25,709 nt of DNA from Deltaproteobacteria bacterium (GTDB lineage Bacteria; Desulfobacterota; Desulfobacteria; Desulfobacterales; ETH-SRB1). Every line of letters begins with the position of its first letter. Within the stretch, counting starts at the first letter, position 1. Positions 7,360-15,718 of this stretch are shown here, piece by piece. The DNA is taken from the NCBI GenBank assembly GCA_019314185.1, contig JAFCZU010000019.1, positions 1 through 25,709 of the forward strand, given 5' to 3'. The position numbers were made by a program, and so were the translations under genes. A model generated the notes under the pieces. That model was not told the DNA's origin and did not search any database. It worked only from the letters and a program-made list of their open reading frames with translations.

Positions 7360-10300
7360 ATGTCTAAATCACGCAAATTCAGTTGCTTCCTTATGGGTAG
7401 CCAGTCTAGACTTATTCAATGTGCTGAGATCTTGCTTCAAAAAGGTCATCAGATTCTTGGCGTTATTTCCGCTGAACCATCCATCCAACGCTGGGCCAAG
7501 GAAAAGAACCTGTGGCAAGTAATGCCAAGCAGCGATATCGTAAAGCTGCTGGAACAACAGCCTTTTGACCTTTTTTTTAGTATCGATAATTTTTATAAGG
7601 TTCCGAATGAGATATTAACTCTACCCCGATTGTATGCAATTAACTTTCATGACGCTCCCCTTCCGAAGTATGCAGGGGTCAATGCAACGAACTGGGCTAT
7701 CATAAATAGAGAAACGCTCCACGGTATTACATGGCACGTCATGACTGACCAGATAGATGCGGGCGACATTCTCAAACAAAAAACATTTCCTGTGTATAAC
7801 AAAGAATCTGCCTACACCCTTAATGCGAAGTGTTACGAGGAAAGCATCAAGTGTTTTGCCGAACTTATAGATGACCTCGCAGAGGACCGGGTGAAACCGG
7901 TTCGACAAAATCTTGAAAACCGAACCTACTTTGCCCGGTGGAAAAGACCTCCCGCTGCCTGCACGGTCGACTGGGCCCGCCCCGCGGAGGAAATTGATGC
8001 CTTGATCCGTGGTTTGGACTACGGCCCTTACCCGAACCCGCTGGGTCTTGCGAAACTTTTTCTTGGTGATCAAGCGGTTATCGTGAAGCAGGTTGACCTT
8101 TTAGAGTCAGAGCCGACCGTGGCACCGGGTACGATAACCCTGGTTACAGATGGGACAATCAACGTAGCAACCGGGACCCGCGAGGTGGTTCTCCGTGAGT
8201 TCATCTCGTTTGACGGCCAGCCACTTTATCCTTCGACCTTTCTTGCGACACCTGGATTGCGTGTTGGTGACAAGCTGCCCAAACTACACGGTGAACGCGC
8301 AGATACTATTACAAGGATTAACTCCGCCCTTTGTAGACACGAGGATTTCTGGATAGATCGATTGGCAAGCCTTGAGCCAATCGAGATTCCCTATACAAAA
8401 CGACGCGCCTTAACCGGTGAAAAGACACAATATATAGAGGCATGCTTTTCCACACCTGCAGCACCTCTGGCCAGTTGGGAAATTTCTGAAAGCCCGGGAG
8501 ATTTTGTACTGGTTGCCTTCGCCCTATACCTCTCCCGCATCGGGGGCAAGAAAAATTTTGATGTTAATTTCCAGGACGTATCGTTACAACAAGAACTGTC
8601 GGACACTGAGGCCTTCTTTGCTTCACACGTGCCGCTACGTATAGATATGGAACACGAGCAAAGGTTCGTGGAGTTCTACAAGGTAATACAGCAACAGATA
8701 GAAACTATAAGAGCGCATGGATCGTATGCGCTGGATCTAGTATTCAGGGATCCGAGCCTTCGCAAGGCTTTCAGCCATCACTCTGGCCCAAGGCTTCCTG
8801 TCGCCTTAGAGCGCGTAGAACGTTTGTCTGGTTATCAGCCAAAGTGTGATGCTGATCTTTTGGTCGTTATCCCTGATGATGGAAAAAAGTGTGTCTGGCT
8901 CTATGATCGAGAGGTTCTGGAGGGGACGACCATTGACCGCATGCGGGAGCAGTTTACGATACTGTTGAATGATATTGCAATTGGACAGGATCGCTCCGTT
9001 GCTGAGTTGTCAATACTTCCTGAGCAAGAGCGCCACATGCTGCTCACAGAGTGGCATGGCGCAGGCATGGCGTACCCTCAGACTACCTGCTTGCACCATC
9101 TCTTCGAGGCTCAGGCGGAACGGACTCTATATGCAGAGGCATTAGTCTTTGAAAATGAGCGCTTGACATATAAGGAGCTTAATCGGCGTGCGAACCGGGT
9201 TGCACACAGGCTTCGTGCGCTGGGAGTGGGACCGGAGACGCTGGTTGGACTCTGCGTCAACCGATCTCTGGAAATGGTCGTCGGTATACTTGGGATACTC
9301 AAATCGGGGGGAGCGTACGTACCTCTCGATCCGATGTACCCTCAGGAACGTCTTACATTCATGCTCGAGGATACGCAGGCATCTGTGGTCTTGACGCAGC
9401 AGAGTCTGGCGGCCAATCTGCCGCCAAATTCCGCTGAGATTTTGTGTCTCGACGCTCCCGATGTGCAATTGACGCCCAGCGATGCCACAGCCAACGAAAA
9501 CCCGGTCAGCGGCGTAAAGCCCGAGAACCTGGCGTACGTTATTTATACCTCCGGTTCGACGGGCAAACCCAAGGGTGTGCTCGTCACCCATGCAAACGTC
9601 GTTCGTCTCTTCAATGCCACGGAGTCATGGTTCCATTTTGGGCCGGAAGATGTGTGGACGCTGTTCCACTCCCATGCGTTCGATTTTTCCGTTTGGGAAA
9701 TATGGGGAGCTCTGTTCTACGGCGGACGCTTGGTGATAGTACCTTACGAGGTCAGTCGGTCGCCGAAAGAATTCTACAGGTTGCTGGTGAGGGAGCGCGT
9801 CACGGTTCTAAATCAAACCCCCTCTGCATTTCAACAGCTCATCCAAGCAGAGGAAACTGGAGGTCCCGAAGACAATCTTGCTCTTCGTTTGGTCATCTTC
9901 GGTGGCGAAGCCCTCGAATTGCAGAGCTTAAAGCCCTGGATCAAGCGTCACGGAGATACGAAGCCTCAACTGGTCAACATGTATGGCATTACGGAAACCA
10001 CGGTGCATGTTACGTATCGGCCGATAGCAGCCGAGGATGTCCAAAGCGGACGAGGGAGTGTCATCGGTGTCCCGATACCCGATCTGCAGGTTTACGTGCT
10101 GGATCGGTATTTACATCTAATGCCGATAGGAGTTGCCGGAGAGCTATATGTCGGCGGTGCAGGTCTCGCTCGAGAGTATCACAACCGTCCGGAATTGACT
10201 GAGGAGCGATTCATTCTCAATCCATTTAGCAATATGCCAGGCGCACGATTGTACAAGACGGGTGATGTAGCGCGGTACCTTCTTAATCGCGATCTTGAAT

Positions 10301-10968
10301 ACCTTGGTCGCGCCGATCAGCAGGTGCAGATCCGCGGTTTCCGAGTTGAACCGGGGGAGATCGAGGCAGTGCTGACAGAGCATAACGCTGTGGGCCAGAC
10401 GGTAGTGATTGTCCGTGAAGACCAGGCGGGTGACCAGCGACTTGTTGCATATTTTGTCTCTGCGTCTCACGACGCCGTCACAGTCATTGAGTTGCGAAAG
10501 CATTTGCGGACAAAACTCCCAGAGTACATGATCCCACAACATTTCGTCGAACTGGACGCTTTGCCATTGACTCCCAGTGGCAAAGTGGACCGGCGCGCTT
10601 TACCTGCACCACAAGAAGATCGTCAGACCGAGGAAACTTATGTAGCGCCGCAAAATGAAGTGGAAAAGGTTGTCGCTCGTATCTGGCAGGAACTCCTTCG
10701 TGTCAAAAACATAGGCATCCATGATAGTTTTTTTGAATTGGGTGGCCACTCATTGCTCTTGGTTAGAATGCTCCACAAGCTACAAGAATCTTTTGCCAAG
10801 GAACTGTCCATTGTTGAAATGTTTCGGCATCCAACCATAGAGAGCTTAGCTAAATTCTTGACGCAGAAACAAAAAAAGGCGCGTTCGTTTGCGACAACTC
10901 ATGACCTGGTCAAAAAACAAAAAGAATCGCTAAAACGGCAAAAACGACTTGCCACTGCCCGGAGATAG
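7360..10968 (+). CDS. NRPS starter module: formyltransferase / condensation-like / adenylation (threonine) / carrier
   Basis: 1202 residues. Residues 1-310 form a methionyl-tRNA formyltransferase-like domain: NFHDAPLPKYAG supplies Asn95 and His97, and DQIDAGDIL supplies Asp133, the usual catalytic trio. The TVDWARPAEEIDALIRGLDY segment is the C-terminal subdomain. Residues about 325-555 resemble only the C-terminal half of a condensation domain (ASHVPLRIDMEHEQRF), with no HHxxxDG motif. Residues about 575-1085 are an adenylation domain with LAYVIYTSGSTGKPKG, NMYGITETT, YKTGDVARY and PSGKVDRR. The specificity residues read D775 F776 W779 N818 I846 G848 M874 V882 H883, the known threonine code, with Lys1075. 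A carrier domain follows (LGGHS, Ser1131), then a basic tail. Inferred role: load L-threonine, N-formylate it and pass it to the next protein, which starts four bases after the stop. Confidence 0.93.
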   Translation: MSKSRKFSCFLMGSQSRLIQCAEILLQKGHQILGVISAEPSIQRWAKEKNLWQVMPSSDIVKLLEQQPFDLFFSIDNFYKVPNEILTLPRLYAINFHDAPLPKYAGVNATNWAIINRETLHGITWHVMTDQIDAGDILKQKTFPVYNKESAYTLNAKCYEESIKCFAELIDDLAEDRVKPVRQNLENRTYFARWKRPPAACTVDWARPAEEIDALIRGLDYGPYPNPLGLAKLFLGDQAVIVKQVDLLESEPTVAPGTITLVTDGTINVATGTREVVLREFISFDGQPLYPSTFLATPGLRVGDKLPKLHGERADTITRINSALCRHEDFWIDRLASLEPIEIPYTKRRALTGEKTQYIEACFSTPAAPLASWEISESPGDFVLVAFALYLSRIGGKKNFDVNFQDVSLQQELSDTEAFFASHVPLRIDMEHEQRFVEFYKVIQQQIETIRAHGSYALDLVFRDPSLRKAFSHHSGPRLPVALERVERLSGYQPKCDADLLVVIPDDGKKCVWLYDREVLEGTTIDRMREQFTILLNDIAIGQDRSVAELSILPEQERHMLLTEWHGAGMAYPQTTCLHHLFEAQAERTLYAEALVFENERLTYKELNRRANRVAHRLRALGVGPETLVGLCVNRSLEMVVGILGILKSGGAYVPLDPMYPQERLTFMLEDTQASVVLTQQSLAANLPPNSAEILCLDAPDVQLTPSDATANENPVSGVKPENLAYVIYTSGSTGKPKGVLVTHANVVRLFNATESWFHFGPEDVWTLFHSHAFDFSVWEIWGALFYGGRLVIVPYEVSRSPKEFYRLLVRERVTVLNQTPSAFQQLIQAEETGGPEDNLALRLVIFGGEALELQSLKPWIKRHGDTKPQLVNMYGITETTVHVTYRPIAAEDVQSGRGSVIGVPIPDLQVYVLDRYLHLMPIGVAGELYVGGAGLAREYHNRPELTEERFILNPFSNMPGARLYKTGDVARYLLNRDLEYLGRADQQVQIRGFRVEPGEIEAVLTEHNAVGQTVVIVREDQAGDQRLVAYFVSASHDAVTVIELRKHLRTKLPEYMIPQHFVELDALPLTPSGKVDRRALPAPQEDRQTEETYVAPQNEVEKVVARIWQELLRVKNIGIHDSFFELGGHSLLLVRMLHKLQESFAKELSIVEMFRHPTIESLAKFLTQKQKKARSFATTHDLVKKQKESLKRQKRLATARR

Positions 10969-10972
10969 TCCC

Positions 10973-13900
10973 ATGAGTAACCATACTGTTTCTTTTGAAG
11001 AAGATGCCATCGAACAGATAGCCGTCATCGGCCTATCGGGGCGCTTTCCCGGGGCAAAAAATATTGAAAAATTTTGGCAGAATTTGCGAAATGGAGTGGA
11101 TTCCATTTCCAGATTTACGGACCAGGAATTGGAGTCTTTAGGTATAGACCCTGCTGTACTGAGTAACCCCAATTATGTTAGGGCAAAGGGCAAGCTGGAA
11201 GATATCGAGTTGTTTGACGCTTCATTCTTCGGCTTCTCTCCCAGAGAGGCTGAAATCATGGACCCACAACACCGCATCTTCTTGGAGTCGGCCTGGGAAG
11301 CTCTTGAAAACGCAGGTTACGACTCAGCAACCTACCCAGATCCGATTGGCGTTTTCGCAGGGGCCAGCATGAACGATTACGTTTTCAATGTGTATTCCAA
11401 AGAGGAGACTAACGACACAGCGGACATTTACCAAAAGATGATAGGCAATGAGAAGGATTTCCTCACCACACGCGTGTCGCACAAGCTCAACCTAAAAGGA
11501 CCAAGCGTAAACGTTCAAACTGGGTGCTCCACTTCTCTGGTTGCCGTCCAGTTAGCCTGTCAGAGTTTGTTGAATTATCAATGCTCCATGGCTCTGGCAG
11601 GCGGTGTTTGCATCATCGTACGGCAAAGGGGAGGTTATTTTTATCAGGAAGGCGGGATTCCTTCTCCTGATGGCTATTGCCGGGCTTTTGACGCCAAAGC
11701 CCAAGGAACTGTCCTTAGCGAGGGCGTAGGCATTGTAGTTCTCAAGCGGCTTTCTGAAGCCCTGGCCGATGGAGATACTATAAGTGCGGTGATCAAAGGC
11801 TGTGCCACCAATAATGATGGCTCAATGAAAGTCAGCTTCACTGCGCCAAGCGTGGATGGTCAGGCCGAGGTGATCGCCATGGCCCAAGCATTGAGTGGCG
11901 TTCCAGTCGACACTATCAGTTACATCGAAGCCCACGGCACAGGAACGTCTCTCGGTGATCCGATAGAAATTGCGGCGCTGACACAAGCCTTTGGCGCCAG
12001 CACACATAAAAAAGGTTTCTGCGCTATCGGTTCGGTCAAGACTAATGTAGGACATTTGGATATAGCGGCCGGTGTAACCAGCCTAATCAAAACGGTCTTG
12101 GCGCTCAAACATAAGGTAATTCCTCCGAGCCTCCATTTCGAAAAACCAAACCCCAATATTGATTTTGAGAACAGCGCTTTCTATGTCGCTACCGAGCTTT
12201 CCGAATGGAAGGTAGATGGGTTTCCCCGCCGGGCTGGGGTCAGCTCCTTTGGTATCGGGGGTACGAATGCTCATGCCGTTCTGGAAGAGGCTCCCCCGGT
12301 TGAGACTTCTGGCAGATCCAGGCCCTGGCAGCTCTTGCTGCTTTCGGCTCAAACAAGTACCGCTTTGGACAAAATGACGACAAATCTTGTTGAGCGCTTA
12401 AAGCAGCATCCGGATTTGAACCTTGCAGATGTTGCCTACACGCTCCATAGGGGTCGGAAGGCGTTTGATTATCGCCGTATGATTGTTTGCCAGAGCCTTA
12501 ACGATGCTGTGACCTGTCTGGAAACTGGAGATCCAAAACGGGTATTGACAACTTTTCAGGAGCCAACAAATCGAGACATTGTCTTCATGTTTTCCGGTCA
12601 AGGTTCGCAGTATATCAACATGGGATTGGAACTTTACAGGACTGAATCAGAATTTCAAGAACAAGTCGATCGCTGCTCGGAAATCCTCAATCCTCATCTT
12701 TTCCTTGATTTGCGGGATATTTTGTATCCGGCAGAGGAAGATGTGGAAGAGGCAGCGCAGAAGTTGAAACAGACATTTATTACCCAACCAGCACTGTTTG
12801 CAATTGAATATGCCGTTGCAAAATTATGGATGTCATGGGGAGTGCAACCAGCGGCCTTAGTAGGCCATAGCATCGGAGAATATGTGGCAGGTTGTCTGGC
12901 AGGAGTATTTTCCCTTGAAGATGCTCTGGCACTAGTAGCGACTAGGGGGCGACTTATACAGGAACTTCCTGGAGGTTCCATGCTGGCAGTTCCTCTTTCG
13001 GAGAAGGAGATTCAGCCGTTTTTGGGTAAAAACCTCTCCCTGGCTGCCATCAACAGTCCTTCCATTTGTACTGTTTCCGGCGACAAAAAGGCTATTAAAG
13101 ATCTGGAACAACAGCTTTCCAAACAAAATGCGGATTGTCGCCATCTGCATACTTCTCATGCATTTCATTCAAAAATGGTGGAACCTATTTTAGACATATT
13201 TACTGAACAAGTAAAGCAAGTTAGACTCCATGCTCCACAAATTCGGTTTGTTTCAAATGTCACCGGTACATGGATTACTCCGGATGAAGCCATGAACCCA
13301 GGTTATTGGGCTAAGCACGTGCGCCAGACAGTGCGCTTTTCTGAGTGTGTCCGAGAGTTGTTAAAAGAACCCAATAGAGTCCTTTTGGAGGTTGGGCCGG
13401 GACAGACACTCAGCACGCTGGCAAGGCAGCATTCAAAGAGACCAAAAGAACAAATTGTGCTTTCTTCAATTCGTCATCCAAAAGAGCAAAAATCAGATAT
13501 CGCTTTTATTCTGAACACCCTTGGCAAACTCTGGCTTACTGGCGTTCAGCCGGATTGGTCTGGATTTTACAAACATGAGCGTCGCCACCGCCTGCCGTTG
13601 CCCACATATCCATTTGAGCGCCGGCGTTATTGGGTTGACTCACAGAAACCACTTCAGGCCGCCGTCCCAGTTCAAAACTTGTCAACAAAAAAAGGGGATC
13701 CTGGTGACTGGTTTTATGTTCCCTCATGGAAACGATGCCCACTTCCAAACCCAAATGCCGGGAAATCACTATCGGCCGAAAAGCTATGCTGGTTAGTATT
13801 CCTCGATGAATGTGGATTAGGTGGTAAGTTGGTCAGCCAACTGCAACAGAACGGACAGCGCGTAACGACCGTGAGGGCAGGAATGCGGTTCAGTCAAGTG

Positions 13901-15625
13901 AGTGAGGAGGAGGAGTACGAAGTAAATCCGCAAGCACAGGTGGATTACCACAGTCTGTTGAAAGAACTTCGTGCATCGGAATGTACCCCTGATATAATTG
14001 TGCATTTATGGTGTGTTACAACGTCGGAAAAGGCTTCGTTACACAGTGATTTTTTTGAAATTTCCCATGGGTTGGGTTTTAGCAGTTTGCTATTTTTGGC
14101 GCAGGCCATTGGCAAACAGCTTTCTCGCGAATCAATCCAGATCAAGGTAGTCTCAAACCATCTGCAGGAGGTGACCGGTGAGGAGGTGCTGTGTCCCGAG
14201 AAGGCAACCTTGCTGGGACCTTGCCGGGTCGTTTCGCAGGAGTATTCCAGCATTCGATGCACGAGCATTGATATAGTGCTTCCCAAGGCACACACTCAGC
14301 AACAAGAACTCCAAGGGCTGCTTATGAATGAACTGGCTGCCAAAACCTCGGATCCTGTTGTTGCTTACCGCGGCAAGCATCGATGGGTGCAGACTTTTGA
14401 ACCCACGCGTTTGGAAAACCTCGCTGACCTGAAACCCAGGGTAAGAGACAATGGTGTTTATCTTATCACTGGTGGTTTTGGGGGCATTGGTCTGGTTTTG
14501 GCAGAATATTTGGCCCAAACCGTGCGAGCAAGATTGGTTCTGATTGCACGGACGAACCTGCCGGCAAGAGGCGCATGGAAACAATGGTTGAAGGCGCACG
14601 ACGAGCAGGACACCGTCAGCCGCAAGATACGAAAAGTGCAATCAATGGAGGAGCTGGGGGCGGAGGTGCTGGTCCTCGGCGCTGATGTGGCCGACATGAG
14701 TCAGATGGAGGCGGCGATTGCACATACTTACGATCGATTTGGAGAAATTCATGGTGTGATCCATGCTGCAGGCATCGCAGGCGGGGGTATCATGCAGATG
14801 AAAACACCTGAGGCAGCTGAAGGTGTTCTAAGGCCTAAAGTAAAGGGAACTCTGGTGCTTGACAGACTGCTGAGCGAGGTCAAACTGGATTTCTTTGTCC
14901 TCTGTTCTTCCCATACTTCTCTCGTGGGCGGCATTGGACAAGTGGATTATTGCGCCGCAAATGCGTTTTTGGATGCATACTCGCATAAAAATCGCTCAGG
15001 AAACAGTGCCGTGTCGATCAACTGGTGCGCCTGGAAAGAGGTTGGAATGGCGGTAAACACAGCGGTACCCATTGATCTCCAAGAAGAAAGAGAACAAAAT
15101 CTTAAGTTTGGAATATCGTGCGAGGAGGGAAAAGAGGCCTTCAGCCGAATCTTGGGCAGTTCTTTCTCACAGGTGGTGGTTTCAACCCAAGACTTTTTGG
15201 CTTTGATGGAGCAAAGCAAACAAATACCGGTATCGTCTTCTGGGGAAAAAACGGTAAAGGCTTGTTTAGCTGAACCTGCACATGCCCGGCCTGACTTGTC
15301 GAGTGTCTATGTTGTTCCCGGAAATCGTACAGAGCAAACCATCGCCGAAATCTGGCAACAACTGCTCAGTATCGAAAAAGTGGGAATTCACGACAACTTC
15401 TTTGAACTAGGCGGGCATTCACTTTTAGCAACCCAGGTTGTAGCCCGTTTAAAAAACGCATTTCCGGTCGAATTTTCCGTCTCAACTCTGTTTGAAAGAC
15501 CGACTGTCCATTCGTTAAGTCAAATGATACTTGATGGAGACAAAGGAGCACCTTCATTTACGGAAAGCATGAGCCGAGGCCAAAAACGGAAAGAAAGAAA
15601 ACGAGAAAGAATGATTAGAGCATAG
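10973..15625 (+). CDS. Type I PKS module: KS-AT(malonyl)-KR-ACP
   Basis: 1550 residues from the ATG at 10973, preceded by GGAG at 10961-10964. The KS (about 12-440) has Cys185 in VQTGCSTSLVAV and histidines 321 (IEAHGTGTS) and 361 (KTNVGHLD). The AT (about 537-840) has GHSIGE with Ser633 and the HAFH motif (729-732) expected for malonyl-CoA. After the post-AT linker (LPTYPFERRRYWVD) comes a long KR region: NADPH loop TGGFGGIG (1166-1173), Lys1289, Ser1313 and Tyr1326 in QVDYCAANAFLDAY, so it looks active. It lacks an LDD motif. No DH or ER is seen. The ACP has LGGHS (Ser1483), and the C-terminus is a basic GQKRKERKRERM tail, probably for docking. Inferred product: threonyl chain extended by one acetate unit and reduced to a beta-hydroxy acyl, a statine-like unit. 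Confidence 0.94.
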   Translation: MSNHTVSFEEDAIEQIAVIGLSGRFPGAKNIEKFWQNLRNGVDSISRFTDQELESLGIDPAVLSNPNYVRAKGKLEDIELFDASFFGFSPREAEIMDPQHRIFLESAWEALENAGYDSATYPDPIGVFAGASMNDYVFNVYSKEETNDTADIYQKMIGNEKDFLTTRVSHKLNLKGPSVNVQTGCSTSLVAVQLACQSLLNYQCSMALAGGVCIIVRQRGGYFYQEGGIPSPDGYCRAFDAKAQGTVLSEGVGIVVLKRLSEALADGDTISAVIKGCATNNDGSMKVSFTAPSVDGQAEVIAMAQALSGVPVDTISYIEAHGTGTSLGDPIEIAALTQAFGASTHKKGFCAIGSVKTNVGHLDIAAGVTSLIKTVLALKHKVIPPSLHFEKPNPNIDFENSAFYVATELSEWKVDGFPRRAGVSSFGIGGTNAHAVLEEAPPVETSGRSRPWQLLLLSAQTSTALDKMTTNLVERLKQHPDLNLADVAYTLHRGRKAFDYRRMIVCQSLNDAVTCLETGDPKRVLTTFQEPTNRDIVFMFSGQGSQYINMGLELYRTESEFQEQVDRCSEILNPHLFLDLRDILYPAEEDVEEAAQKLKQTFITQPALFAIEYAVAKLWMSWGVQPAALVGHSIGEYVAGCLAGVFSLEDALALVATRGRLIQELPGGSMLAVPLSEKEIQPFLGKNLSLAAINSPSICTVSGDKKAIKDLEQQLSKQNADCRHLHTSHAFHSKMVEPILDIFTEQVKQVRLHAPQIRFVSNVTGTWITPDEAMNPGYWAKHVRQTVRFSECVRELLKEPNRVLLEVGPGQTLSTLARQHSKRPKEQIVLSSIRHPKEQKSDIAFILNTLGKLWLTGVQPDWSGFYKHERRHRLPLPTYPFERRRYWVDSQKPLQAAVPVQNLSTKKGDPGDWFYVPSWKRCPLPNPNAGKSLSAEKLCWLVFLDECGLGGKLVSQLQQNGQRVTTVRAGMRFSQVSEEEEYEVNPQAQVDYHSLLKELRASECTPDIIVHLWCVTTSEKASLHSDFFEISHGLGFSSLLFLAQAIGKQLSRESIQIKVVSNHLQEVTGEEVLCPEKATLLGPCRVVSQEYSSIRCTSIDIVLPKAHTQQQELQGLLMNELAAKTSDPVVAYRGKHRWVQTFEPTRLENLADLKPRVRDNGVYLITGGFGGIGLVLAEYLAQTVRARLVLIARTNLPARGAWKQWLKAHDEQDTVSRKIRKVQSMEELGAEVLVLGADVADMSQMEAAIAHTYDRFGEIHGVIHAAGIAGGGIMQMKTPEAAEGVLRPKVKGTLVLDRLLSEVKLDFFVLCSSHTSLVGGIGQVDYCAANAFLDAYSHKNRSGNSAVSINWCAWKEVGMAVNTAVPIDLQEEREQNLKFGISCEEGKEAFSRILGSSFSQVVVSTQDFLALMEQSKQIPVSSSGEKTVKACLAEPAHARPDLSSVYVVPGNRTEQTIAEIWQQLLSIEKVGIHDNFFELGGHSLLATQVVARLKNAFPVEFSVSTLFERPTVHSLSQMILDGDKGAPSFTESMSRGQKRKERKRERMIRA
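12577..13636 (+). repeat. AT-domain segment duplicated in both PKS genes (first copy)
   Basis: The AT and post-AT linker coding region is close to identical to that at about 17310-18363. In the sample block 13138-13225 against 17863-17950 I count 4 differences in 88 bases. KS regions upstream differ much more. Boundaries are approximate. Confidence 0.75.
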
Positions 15626-15648
15626 GGCATAGAGCATGGGGCATAGAG
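15618..15648. repeat. Short tandem repeat of the GGCATAGAGCAT type
   Basis: Repeated AGCATAGGGCATAGAGCAT / GGGGCATAGAG units begin at the very end of the first PKS gene and contain its stop codon. GGCATAG-type tandem units of this sort are common intergenic filler in some environmental genomes (from memory). The remaining spacer to the next gene shows only its ribosome site. Confidence 0.65.
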
Positions 15649-15718
15649 TACAGCGCAGCGAGTGGGCGGTTAGCAAATAGATCTCAAATTAAGAATTAAC
15701 GCATACGGAGACAATTAC

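Noticed and set aside
9444..10202. 252-residue + frame inside the NRPS gene
   Set aside because: Out of frame with the adenylation domain, rich in Arg/Ser/Cys as expected for a shadow, and without family motifs.
14153..14641. 162-residue minus-strand frame opposite the KR domain
   Set aside because: Low-complexity shadow of the KR coding sequence; no ribosome site or known motif.
10973..15625. A dehydratase domain between AT and KR
   Set aside because: The region has the KR structural-subdomain start (WFYVPSWKR) and no HxxxGxxxxP motif.
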